From: Spongospora subterranea | Lineage: Eukaryota > Endomyxa > Phytomyxea > Plasmodiophorida > Plasmodiophoridae | NCBI GenBank assembly: GCA_900404475.1 | Contig: OUQQ01000059.1 | Span: 9,745 to 50,941 of the forward strand | Length of the DNA stretch: 41,197 nucleotides | Direction of reading: 5' to 3' | Shown here: positions 22,638 through 33,100 of the stretch, one piece after another | Numbering within the stretch: the first letter of the stretch is position 1 | How the letters are laid out: the number at the start of each line of letters is the position of its first letter | The notes under the pieces: model-generated | Told to the model about the DNA's origin: nothing | Seen by the model: only the letters and a program-made list of their open reading frames with translations | Database searches by the model: none | Position numbers and translations under genes: made by a program

Positions 22638-23674
22638 TCAAGTGATTTTTCGCGATAGATCCTTAGGCAAAGGGATCTCACGTAATGAACCAACAGGAAG
22701 ATTGTCCAAACGGAATGGGCCAAATCTAGTTCGGATTAGGCGATTGACTGCCATTCCCGCCCATTGCAGGACCTTTCGTACTTCACGGTTCTTTCCTTCG
22801 TCAAGCCGAATTTCTAGCCAGGAATTACGGCGACGTTCTCGGCGAACGGTGACATATATTCGACCATAGGATACGCCATCAATGGTCACACCTTTCGCTA
22901 ATTCCGCTAACTTCTCGTGATCGATCTAATCCATGAACGATGAGCGCCTTATTGGAAAACAAAATCTAAACGATGACGATAGAGCCGACCTCTCCAAATA
23001 CGCGGGCTAAGTATATACGAGAGAACTTGTTTTTAGGGTGTTCGAGAAGAGACGCCAACGAGGGTGACGAGCTGAGAATAAGTAATCCTTCGCTAGCAAC
23101 GTCTAACCTAATCATACACTGGTTGAGTTTTTTGTTGAAACCTGTCGGATGATGACGATGAACCGTCCAACGGCAATGAGCCTCGGTAGATGAAGGTGCT
23201 TGTTATCACGGGACTTCGCAATCGTTTCAAATACGGTGGGAAGATCTTTACGCGGCGACACGGTGCTGACTATTTCAGAACATGGCTTATGGTAAAGAAA
23301 TATTCGAGCTCGGCGAAGGGGCTGAATTAAGGCTGATCCGTCTAAGGTCACAATCGAACCGGGTTCGATGCGGTCACCACATCGAGATATCAATAATCCA
23401 TTGACGTGAACCCGCCCTTCTTCTATGAACTTCTCCGCTTCCCTGTCGATGATGGTGTTGAATAGGAGCCTATATCTTGCACGACAGAAAATAGAGTTCA
23501 CCTTCGACTTGCGAAGCCGCAACGGGCGACATATTTGGCAACCCTTTCGGATTTGACGACGGATGGAGCACACGTTGACGTGAATCGTGTTGACGATATG
23601 AAATAACAAGCTGACGATACAGAGATTGTTGAAACCGATGATAATCTATCCGACAGAGAGCGAACCCACATCAT
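22638..23674 (-). CDS. RsuA/RluB-family RNA pseudouridine synthase, probably organellar
   Basis: Enzymes of this bacterial-type family convert specific rRNA uridines to pseudouridine. Four exons (23674-23502, 23442-23164, 23107-22990, 22925-22638) join in frame to 285 aa. An N-terminal Ser/Arg-rich leader (MMWVRSLSDRLSSVSTISVS) without acids before the S4 domain except one Asp suggests mitochondrial import. An S4 RNA-binding domain follows (KYVARCGFASRREAEKFIEE; GRVHVNGLLI). The catalytic Asp is in GRLDVASEGLLIL, and the C-terminal strand motifs are GVTIDGVSYG, KNREVRKVLQWAGMAVNRLI and RTRFGPFRLDNLPVGSLRE. All core motifs are present. Introns and the leader argue against recent bacterial transfer or contamination. 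Mitochondrial targeting is inference. Confidence 0.9.
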
Positions 23675-23839
23675 ACCTAGAACTGCAACTTCGGCAGCAA
23701 CGAAAAAATAAGATTTTTCCAAGTTGCTGGACGATTCCCGGTTTCCAGGTCCGAATGATGCCCCGTGAGTCCAAACAGAATTCCTCAAGGCCACGTTGTT
23801 TATCTTATATTCCAATTCCATTTTTGTCCGCTAGTAAGA

Positions 23840-23910
23840 GCTCGTGTGGCGCAATGGCAGCGTGTCTCCCTCCTAAGGAGAAGGCTGCGTGTTCAAGTCA
23901 CGCCACGGGT
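23840..23910 (+). tRNA. tRNA-Arg (anticodon CCT)
   Basis: A 71-nt cloverleaf can be drawn. The acceptor stem GCTCGTG/CACGGGT has two G-U pairs, the D-stem is GCGC/GCGT and the anticodon stem TCTCC/GGAGA encloses loop CTCCTAA. The T-stem is GCGTG/CACGC with loop TTCAAGT. The anticodon at 23872-23874 is CCT, reading AGG (Arg). Internal promoter boxes are visible: A box TGGCGCAATGGC and B box GTTCAAGTC. There is no intron and no encoded CCA. It lies 165 bp upstream of the divergently transcribed pseudouridine synthase gene. Confidence 0.92.
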
Positions 23911-23916
23911 TTATAC

Positions 23917-23921
23917 TTTTT
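23917..23921 (+). terminator. Pol III terminator of tRNA-Arg
   Basis: A run of five T residues begins 6 nt after the last tRNA base, the normal RNA polymerase III stop signal. Confidence 0.8.
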
Positions 23922-23981
23922 GTTGAGCAGATTGGGAAAAAACAAGTTGCAGAGCAAAATTTGCGAGTAGCGGAACTTGAT

Positions 23982-26377
23982 TTATTTGTCCTCCGTAAAA
24001 AAACTTCTCAACCCCCCGTCGTAATATAAGTGTCGGCCGATCACGAACGTGTGGCCTAAGATGTGGGTTTCGTGGTTGATACAATGGATCAAAGCGGCCG
24101 GGACGTACGACTCCTTATCCTTGACAAGGATGTTTCTAACTGGCTTCTGGATCATCTGTGAAGACTCATTATCGCCGACAGGACACGCGACGTCTAGCAG
24201 TACTGGATACGAATGATGTTTAGGGAAAGATAACTTCGGGTCCCCGCGCAGCAAAATTCCTCCTCGAATACGGTGAAGTCTTCGCTGAGAAAGGGCTGTG
24301 ATCCATGGGTTTGTCGGCTACGTGCTCTTCTGTGGCTATCATTCCACATGGCGCGTTGTGCTCGCTGAAGAAAACTTCCAGAGCCTCCTGCGTAAACCGC
24401 TTGCAGTATGCGGGTGGATGTACTTGAGTGAAGAGTTTCCAACGCCACCGCTTTCAGGCTGTCGGGAACCCGACGATACGGCATGAGAAGTCGGGCAGAA
24501 ATCCGATCCACATTGCGATTCGAAGGACGTCTTGAAACTGAATAAAGCAGGACATCCATCACAGAGATTGCTTTCTACTGAGCCATACAGGTCGTGCTCG
24601 CCAGTTTCTGGTGTTCCAAGGACGGTTGTGCACCAGATGAAACGAGCCCGGTCATACTCCTTCGCCTCTAATAACACCTTAACTTATACAAAGGGATTGA
24701 TGTCGGCAACCTCTGACAGCCCGCCGTATTTATAAAGAACTAGAATAGCCATTAGGCCAGTATCCATAGCGCATGTGTTAATGGCCTTGAATCCTTGATA
24801 CAGAAAATCCCGAATGTTTTGGCATCCATGTCGGAAGCGATGCCCGGCTGCAAGAGCCGTGCCCCCTTTGGGTCGGCCGACACGCTTTGTGCACATGACC
24901 AGCTGATCAGTTGTATTTGGAGGGCGATTATCATTGACAAACATTGTCTTCCTCGACACAGGCCGAGCATACCGGAGTGGCATCCCCTGCAAGGCCATGA
25001 AATAATCCAATTCGACCTGTTTCACGTATCTGTAGGAGTGATCCAGACCCTCAGCGATGGACGGCGTAGCTTTTGGAGCACTGGATTGAAAGTCGCCACC
25101 AATACATTCCTGTGCATTGGTGATGTCATCACAGATGAATGGATTGTTGCAGGCTTTTGCCATTGAAGGGAGAATAAACTCTCCACGAGCGATGTGCCAG
25201 TGGATCCATTTTTTTAGCTGAAGGAATTAAAATACCAGAGATTCGACGCGGGTGCTGAATTCGTCGGGATCATCGATTGTAAGTAGCGCGCACGCAGATT
25301 GATAAAACGAATGCTCATTTTCGGGTTCGACGATGGCGCCGTTCCGTCTTCCTCGGGTCAGAGTTTTCTTGAAACGTACAGAGCAGCACCGGTAGAACAG
25401 CTCCAATTTGATGTCTTGCTCAGGAGGGACGTTGCAGTGCTTTCGGAGAGCGCGCTCGAATCCTGCACGCTCAGCGTCCGAAAAGTCACAAGTACTGCCA
25501 GGAAAGGCGTCGTTCCACTGTTTCAAATCGGTCGGCATCTGCATACATCGAAATAACTCCCCGAAATGTGCTGTGTGATGGTCCACCGTCTTCCCCATCA
25601 GCAACGAAATGGCCAAGGGCACGGCCCGGCCAATAGCAGGACAGAAACCGGTTGTCATTGTGAGATTGGCAGTAGGACAATCTCTGTCGACAAGGAATCC
25701 TTCGATCGAGTCTGTTTGTAGTGAACAGTTCCTCTCTTGTAAACGTTGTCGCTGAAAAAGAGTGATGACGGCAATATGACCGTCCTCCGCTGCCATAATG
25801 GTGCTGACGATTAAACTGACTTCAAGACGGCGTTCGAAAGCCTGCGAGCATGCCTATCGACGAATTGGGCCTTTTTGCTATCAAAATCTTTTGGCGCTGA
25901 TGGGACAGGCGGCTGAGATTGGTGTACGCTGGATGAATGGAACTCATCGGAGGACGCATGATGGTGCCGATCTGGAGGCTCTTGGGACAAGCCTTGGGGA
26001 GGGTGAGAACAATTTGAGAAAAATGTAAGCGGGCGGCGACATTGGCGCGGATTGGGTGCGGTCTTCGGTGCGGATGCACACCGAAATGATGTAGTTCAAC
26101 AGGGTCATCCCTGTGAAATGTTTTCAGTGTCGCGTTGCAGGCAACATGTCTGACCAGTTCACTGTGTCTGGGGCATACTGTACGCGATGGCATGGGGTTC
26201 TGAAAAATTGTTGGTATCGCCTCTTGGAACACGAGGTCGTTCCCTACACCTCAACATGATTTCGGTATCTAAAATTGGATTGACCAACCAACATATGTCT
26301 CTCATCCAACAAGAACGTTGTCGGAACGCTCTTCTGAAGTACAGAAAACACGTTGAAGATGTTAACCTGAACACCAT
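23982..26377 (-). mobile_element. Decayed Mutator-like (MULE) transposon with transposase and USP-like protease domain
   Basis: Minus-strand frames run from about 26377 to 23982. The first part resembles a FLYWCH-type zinc finger (CNATLKTF, then paired His in VELHHFGVHPHRRPH). Next comes a MULE transposase core: an acidic first motif TDSIEGFLVDRD, a conserved segment NLTMTTGFCPAIGRAVPLAI, and DFSDAERAGFERALRKH as a second acidic motif. The same frame continues through KKWIHWHIARGEFILPSMAK. It then reaches a cysteine-protease-like box INTCAMDTGLMAILVLYKY (about 24730-24786), and in another frame a His box GHTFVIGRHLYYDGG (about 24013-24060). Two in-frame TAA codons (25227-25229, 24684-24686) and frame changes near 24250-24560 and 25800-26150 indicate decay. 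No convincing terminal inverted repeats were found by eye, so element limits are those of the coding remnant. Confidence 0.65.
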
Positions 26378-26722
26378 CGAGTTTTTGGTTTCAGCAATTG
26401 GTAGAAGGTGGAATGGATCGCGTCGGTCGTTTTAGGACTTATTGGCAAACTCTGAATCCATCAAGGGGTTGTCAAAGGAATTGAGGCGGGCAACACTATT
26501 CTTAGCAGCCATTGTGTCCCAAATACGCGCAAATCGCATTTGTTGAAAACAATTTTTTACATTAAAATAAAAGTACAAGAAATACAGTACTTCAAAACAT
26601 CGATGGTTAGTTCGCCTAACTTATCCAGGATCGCCTCTAAATTCCAAAGACGCAGTACATTCATCATCATCGTAATAGTCGTTGAATTCAGCCGCAGCTG
26701 AGAAATTTTGGAAAATTGCCGA

Positions 26723-27196
26723 CTAGAGTCGAAATCGCAACAGGGTTAGATCTGGCCACAAATCCCTTGCAGTGTCTGGTCCACTCTGCTTGTCGTCCGG
26801 TAACTTGACTTGATTGGCAAAACCAACGGGACCATCATGCGTAGCAACAGTTCGGAAAACGCGATGCAGATCTCTATTTGCTTGTTCGTCGACATGAATC
26901 GCCCACTGCATATGTCGCTCCCCGAAACCAGCGTGTAGGTTCTTATCCAAAAGTATAAGATTGCCTATTGAGTCGATACCGCCTATGCTTTGTAGCACAT
27001 CTCGAACACGCTCAGGAAATAATGTAAATTCATGCCCGAAAGCAGCATGCGGAATTATATTGCAAGCTTCGATCAAACGTAGGTTAGACTCTCCGTTGAT
27101 AACACAAGCGCGATCGCGCCGTAAACACTCTTCCCGAAGTTCTCCTGGGAACGATCGCCCGCGTGTTATTGTCTCCGCACGACCTCTGGGAGGCAT
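26723..27196 (-). CDS. HNH-endonuclease-like protein (HNH_2 type)
   Basis: The frame from an ATG at 27196 to the stop at 26723 gives 157 aa. It has the layout of HNH_2 domain proteins: ECLRRDRACVINGES with the RD..C.I.G start, then EACNIIPHAAFGHE, then GGIDSIGNLILLDKNLHAGF. In most relatives known to me the second motif reads A-H-I-x-P-H; here the first His is Asn, so metal-dependent cleavage may be lost. Upstream, about 27541-27200 on the same strand, frames such as GDYILYHQLDVFPTPGAPAF look like earlier exons, but I could not fix the splices. The gene lies next to the decayed transposon and shares its orientation. Cellular role unknown; many eukaryotes carry lineage-specific expansions of such proteins. 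Confidence 0.68.
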   Translation of the reverse strand: MPPRGRAETITRGRSFPGELREECLRRDRACVINGESNLRLIEACNIIPHAAFGHEFTLFPERVRDVLQSIGGIDSIGNLILLDKNLHAGFGERHMQWAIHVDEQANRDLHRVFRTVATHDGPVGFANQVKLPDDKQSGPDTARDLWPDLTLLRFRL

Positions 27197-27541
27197 ATAC
27201 GAAAAGCGGGTGCTCCCGGAGTAGGAAATACGTCCAGTTGATGATAGAGAATGTAATCGCCTGGCTGCAGCGTGTTTGAAGTGACAGAATTGCCAGATTT
27301 ATCGCGTATATCATAACCTAGCTCGGATTTCTAGATTCGGGAACCTCTTTACAAATCCGAATTGAAGAACGCCAGCTATCCCCCAGAGCCCGCGTTCTGC
27401 AAATTGTAAAACTTGAACACTTAGATCCCGATCATGAGGGGCGCCACGTGACCGCCAGATGAGCGGAAGACAGAAACAGAGACGAAGAGTGCTGGAGTGA
27501 AGGATTTCGTAAGCCGCACAACATGCTCCGAAAATAAACAA

Positions 27542-27929
27542 CCGTCAATGCATGATCATGCGGTAGCTTCAGAGTTAACATCGTTTATTAGGTTTGCAGT
27601 GTCCGACGATTCCACAGGATAACGCGTTGAGTGGAGGACGCTGGGTTATGTCGAGGCACACACGGTATAAGCAGCTCGGTAGATGTGGCTTTATTACAGG
27701 AGAGGTCATGCTACCTACCAGTGGCGAGCGCCATTTGGCAGATTCTGTGTAACGTGTTCTACGGTCTTACAAAATAATGTGCGCATGTCAGCGGCCCGGC
27801 TCCGCGCTTCTTGACGTCTTCACCTCTCCTTGACCGCTGATTTGATTCCGAGTTGCGCCACTGATACTGATGACCAGTCAGGTTTTAGAACATTCGACCA
27901 GGACCAGCGCTGTCTTATGCAATTAGGCA
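27542..27929. other. Intergenic, no gene recognised
   Basis: No open frame or RNA gene of note is visible. The stretch separates the minus-strand HNH-like gene from the plus-strand gene at 27930 and so probably holds divergent promoters. Confidence 0.45.
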
Positions 27930-28944
27930 ATGGCAGCTGCCTCTACTATAAGATGCGGTGGGGAATTTTTCAATCCTGAAGCTTGTGATAGTTTAGTTGG
28001 CTCGTCTGCGCGAGTTTGCGCATATTGCCACAGCTTTCAAGTCGATAGCTCGAGAATTGTTCTATGCAGATCGTCCGAGACGCCGTTCACTCCGAGGAAA
28101 AGGTTGATACGTGTCGAGCATGCATCAGTGACACTTGATTTAAGGTTCTTTGCGATTGACAAGAAAGACGGAAATGACGGCCTTTTGGTGTTCAAGGACA
28201 AACGTCAAGCTGAGATAGCTCTCTCGATGTGGCCGAAACATTTATCATCATTACCTGACACAATTGGGCCTCTTGTTGAGTTCGTAAAATGTCGTTGCTG
28301 TCGACGCAAAGTTCATCCTGTTCTGTTGGAGTCTTGCACCAAGCCATCCTGTATGAAAAGGTCTCAGATAATATTTTCCAAAAAGCGGCCATCTATCAAG
28401 GCGGATAACGAGCCGGTAGTGCCCGGTGACGTGGAGAAGAGAAGAAGGCAATGGCGCATCTGCCCCGATTCGGCTGACATCGGGTCTTGGCCCAGTAATC
28501 AGTTATTACCTCGCGCCGTAATCCAATCTCCCGAGCCTCTTTGCGCTGAAAAAACATCAGTCAGGTTCGCAGGAAATGATCTACACAGGTCAGTCCAACA
28601 TAATCGCTTCAGTTCGATTCTCATTTCCGTTCAGAGATTTTGATTTCTTTTGTGGGCTAAAAGAGGTCGTTATACCTGTCATACCGTATCCAAAAGGCGA
28701 TTTCGACAGTGATGGTGAATTGAAGTGCCAGGTTGAGGTGAACGATGAGACCGGCGTATCGGGCTCGTTGCGATTCACGTTCAGGAAGTTGCCCCATACA
28801 TCCGACCTTGACGAACAGATCCAGCGTCTCCATCTGTTCGAGGAGGACGAAGCACCAAACTGTACTCATTACACGTTGTTGTCCCCGTTATTCAAGCACG
28901 AATCATCAGGCGATATCGATCTGTATACGCAATTAGAACTATAA
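27930..28944 (+). CDS. Unrecognised protein with CxxC motifs and a C-terminal acidic half
   Basis: Two exons (27930-28588, 28635-28944) around a 46-nt intron give 322 aa. Residues 28-40 hold VCAYC and about residue 112 holds KCRCCRRK, so two pairs of cysteines could bind zinc. Ordinary folded sequence lies between (FFAIDKKDGNDGLLVFKDKR). A basic stretch (about 145-175, DVEKRRRQWR) precedes an acidic C-terminal part with beta-like character (GDFDSDGELKCQVEVNDETG, SGSLRFTFRKLP) and a leucine-rich end. No signal peptide or membrane segment is seen. I do not recognise the family. The clean frame across the intron and codon use support a real gene. Confidence 0.68.
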
Positions 28945-28993
28945 TTATAATAGATTAAATTATTTATAATGTACTGAGTTCTTGAGGTCAAGA

Positions 28994-29627
28994 ATGAATA
29001 ATGGATGGTTTATTCTTGTGAATGGCGAGATTTTTTGCCAGGACCTGACGGAGTTGCGGCGCTATCTCGGTTTTTCTAACAACGTTCTACCGGCTGGACA
29101 TGGGCCGGGCTCAGGTTTCTGCCGATATCCTCCATCATTACAGTCTAGTATTCCTGAATGCATGCCGGCGCCATCATTCATGGCCTCCTTTGCACGTCGT
29201 CTGTAAAGTTATTCACCATAAGTTGCAAGTGCCGATGGTGGTGCTGAAACCAACGAGGGGTGCCACTTACTGGTTCTTGGAGAAGACATTGGGGGTATTC
29301 GATCTGACATGGGAAAAACGCAGAAACAAGAAAAAACCTCGTCCTGTGTTGGCATGGGACATCGAATTAACTGATTTTGTATTGTCAGAATGGGGCAAGA
29401 TTCCCTCCCCAACACCGGAAGAACTCATTCGCACGATCCAGGTCTCTAACCTTTATCAATCCCACATGACGAAGAAGGCTGAGGCTGCGGCCATCGCCGA
29501 CGCCAATCAGCAAAGTGAAGTCCCGGGCACGAAACAAGCACACCCTGAAAGATCATTCGCGAAGGCGGTGCCGTCGCCAGCCTCTAAATTAGTATGGACT
29601 AGAATTCATAAAGCCCATCCCATTTGA
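28994..29627 (+). CDS. Unrecognised basic protein
   Basis: The main open frame, 29100-29627, ends in TGA and encodes about 175 aa: hydrophobic and basic in the first half (KVIHHKLQVPMVVLKPTRG), then WFLEKTLGVFDLTWEKRRNK. The C-terminal half is Ala/Lys/Glu-rich and lower in complexity. An upstream frame from an ATG at 28994 (MNNGWFILVNGEIFCQDLTE) can be joined by an intron ending at the AG before GTTTCTGCC near 29114. Donor choice is uncertain; the best phase-matched donor leaves an unusually short intron of about 30 nt. I recognise no family. Confidence 0.5.
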
Positions 29628-30152
29628 ATCAACCAATTTCTACAAACGTCGAACGATCATTGTTTGGCTTATGCTGCGCTCAGTCAGCCGGGCGCGTATA
29701 CAAACCAGACCTGTCTAGAAAGGTGTAACTTTTATTGGTAGAGGTAAGAGATATAGCCCGCATTCGAATATCTGAGAAGCGATTGTGAATCTCACGGTTC
29801 GCAAACCATAATCTGAAGAAGCGCCTGACGGATCAAGTCCCGCGGGCGCTCTTGTTGCCCTTGGGCCCTTGGGGGGGTGAAAACAGCCGGCAACGCAGCC
29901 TGTGTACATATCACGGGGTGTAAGGTGAGCAAGGGTGGTCACCATTGTTCGTTACGGAGTATTTCGGACGTCCAACGGTCCACTGCCCATTTCCTCGTGT
30001 CCACAGATACACGATGAGTTCATTATCATATCGTCCTGGTTGGATACGCAACACATTATACACGATATCAATTCTCAACCCAATCCTACCCATTTTGCTT
30101 GGTGCACTACCCTCCTCCAACCGTCATCAAACTGCGCACTATCACAGTGGTG
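29628..30152. other. Intergenic, no gene recognised
   Basis: Plus- and minus-strand frames overlap here without motifs. The plus frame is continuous with the first INTS1 exon, so an earlier INTS1 start (in-frame region from 29945) cannot be excluded. I see no RNA gene. It presumably holds the INTS1 promoter. Confidence 0.4.
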
Positions 30153-33100
30153 ATGTCTTCAAAAAGGGCTCGTGGACCTACGATTTTACCACCCCGTATT
30201 CGTCAATTAGCGTTTACTTCTTATTTCCGGCGTATTCAGCAATTTGTGTTGACTATTTAGGCATCAAACGTGCCCGCGCTCAATCGGACGTAGCGACAAC
30301 TCCAGGAACATTTGCGAATCAAAAATATGGAAACTTCCCCGGTTCTCCTGCTAGTCGGTCTGGAGTTGAGTATTTGGACTCAGTAACCCCATTGACCTCC
30401 GATGAAGCTCGTGAAATTCTTCTTGGTATCAGACATGATCCAAAACGCAATGATTTGTTTATTGCGATTGCTATCATTGTGAAGAAGTTCCCAGACCTTT
30501 TGCGAGGGGACGCAGCTCTGCGGAGCATGATTCAGTTTTTCTCAGATTTTGCTCCCCGCCATATTCTTGAGCTTATCAGCGAAGTAATAGTGCAGGTAGA
30601 TTGATTGCTTTGTTGAGAACCGGCTTCCCTGAAGTTTATTTCAGATATTTCCTGATGAACTGCCTCTGATTCTGTACGAGTTTTATGTTGATTCAATGCT
30701 AAAAGACGTTGCATCGCAGTGGATTACTTGCTCATCTACATTAGCTTTAGGTATCTTCGCTTGGTTCGTCTTCTGGGATGCCGCATGTCAATCAGCATTG
30801 TAGTATCGAAACTGCAGCTGTTTTGTTGTGCTCCTTCTCCAGCCGAATCGACTGTTTTAGCGGAGGAGGAGGAGGAAGAAATGTTGCAAGAAAGTGGGAA
30901 CGTTGTAGGCGCCCATCAATCGGCCAGTATTCAACATCAGGTTTCACTGTTCATACTTTTGCTTGTGCTATGTTAATCGTTTTTTTAGCTTAGTGCCTAT
31001 CTGCTAAGTCGCATTGCATCTTCCAATGCAACAAATGTGCCTGTGTTGTCACTACTTGCTGAAGCTTCATCGCTTTCTGACTGCCGCCAAGAAGCGATTC
31101 GTATTCTTTCGACTTTGACCTCTAATTCTACGATGTCGGATAGTGTTATACACTTGACTTCTCGTCTGTGTGAATGGGTTGCTCTTCACGCTGACATCTC
31201 TCTTTTTCACGGCTTGCTTTCCCTTCAATTTTCATCCCCGCATCTGATCAAGCTGTTATCCCAGCCTAGGCTTTTTCAGGCCGCCCTTGATTTTATTTTC
31301 ACTCAAGATAAAATTAGCGCCACTTCTCATCCAGTGACATATAATGCGGTATTCTGTAATCGTGAATTGACGGCTTCCCTCCTGCCCAAAGTTTGTTCAA
31401 AAGATTTTGTTCGATTTCTTACCATAACCAAGTCTGTTAGGTTTGCGTCAAATATCTTGATGACACATCGGCTGTTGGTGCTCGCAGGGCGTTACGTATT
31501 CGCGTGATCTTGCACTGGACAGTCAACAACCCAAATTTGGAGAATCCATATGTTGCCCTTCCTTCATTCCCACTAAGTTTAATGTTAGCCTAAATACCAA
31601 GTTCGGTTGAGCTTGTAGCTTAGATTTTACAGATCGCTGGCTCACTTAGCCAATTTTCCTGTATTGTCAATGGCGTCTTTCCTGGGGATCTCATCGGGTA
31701 GCATCAAAGGAGCTTTCTTTCACGTGGAGGCTCTTCGATATATGAATCAACAGTGCACAGAAAATTCACCTAAAGTGTGTACTACTATTAGCTTGGGTCC
31801 TCACCGGGAACTGAGGTTGTTTGGTAGTTGCCCGATGAGCTGTCTCTGCCGATCAAGGTCCTTTTGTCAGTTTCATCAGCAGCAAACGAGCTCGCCGTCC
31901 CGGTTTATCCCGAGACCATTCTACACATCCTTGCGCTGTCTTTGATCTCCAAAAGACTCTCAGGCATGCGATATTCGTTTACACTGAGGTTTGGGCTGAT
32001 TGTCGTTTTGTCAAGCGTCTGACGCATTCGAGATTCTTGAATTCATTGCTATTCGTGCCCTATCCGTCTCTATCAATACGGATTGCAATAACGAGCTTGC
32101 TCGTTCTATCTGTGAGGCGGCTATGCAGTTGTCGTTGATAGTAGAACCATATTCAGGTTAATCTGAACCCTTCATAAGCCATGCTTATACTTATGATTTT
32201 CTAGAGATGTCTCAGAATATATTTTGGAAAGCAGTGTCACTTGTGACCTTGTTATGTGCCATATGGCCCGCCTCACTTGGAGTATTTGCATATAAACACA
32301 TCGGTAATGTATCGTCGGTGATTGATGCAATCCTATTACAACAATGGTACTCCTTTATGTGATTGTCTTCCTCTGTTTACGCTAACATTCTGTTTCAAAG
32401 GGACTTGATACCCGTTTCACCGTCAGTACAAAGTTCTGTGCTAGACCAGCACCTGAACGTCGTGCGGCCGTTTCCTGAACAAGTTATTGGAACACTTCGG
32501 CAATCCGCTCTTTCGTACAATCTTTACGACAAAGTATCCGCATTTTGCTTCAACTAATCATATCTACTTGTTCTCAATGTTTCGATAGATTATTTCAGGA
32601 GATACTCAGTTCGCCCTGGCCTTAGTAGTTAGTGAATCTCAACGCCCGGATTTGTTGTGCAGGTGGCTTCTCCCTCTTCTAGTTGAATCACCCGTCAGAC
32701 AACAATCGATTCCCGTGCTAATTCATGGCCGGATTATGTTGCATGTAATAGGAAAACTTTGTCACGTCCGTTCAACTATTAAACCGACATTATGTGCAGT
32801 TAGGCTCGTCAACTCCAAACTTTTGCATATCGAGAGTATGCAGGTGCTGTTCATCGTATGCTCCTTCGTCCAGTCCGACTGAAACCGTGGCGTTGATTAC
32901 ATTGTTTCTTCACGTATTATCCGATCAGTCCCCTTCCTGTCGCCAACAAGCACGATTGGTTTTGCAGATTGCACGTATGGCTCTGTCCCTGTCTAATTGT
33001 GTTTTAATAACGGTTTGCTATCAGTCGTTGGGGCAAGCAGTGGCGATGCATTGGATTTTCTCGATCATGGCTCTATTGCGGAATTCGGTGTACCATATTT

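Noticed and set aside
26187..26435. Plus-strand 82-codon frame as an independent gene
   Set aside because: It overlaps the zinc-finger-like part of the transposase on the other strand and has no recognisable feature of its own.
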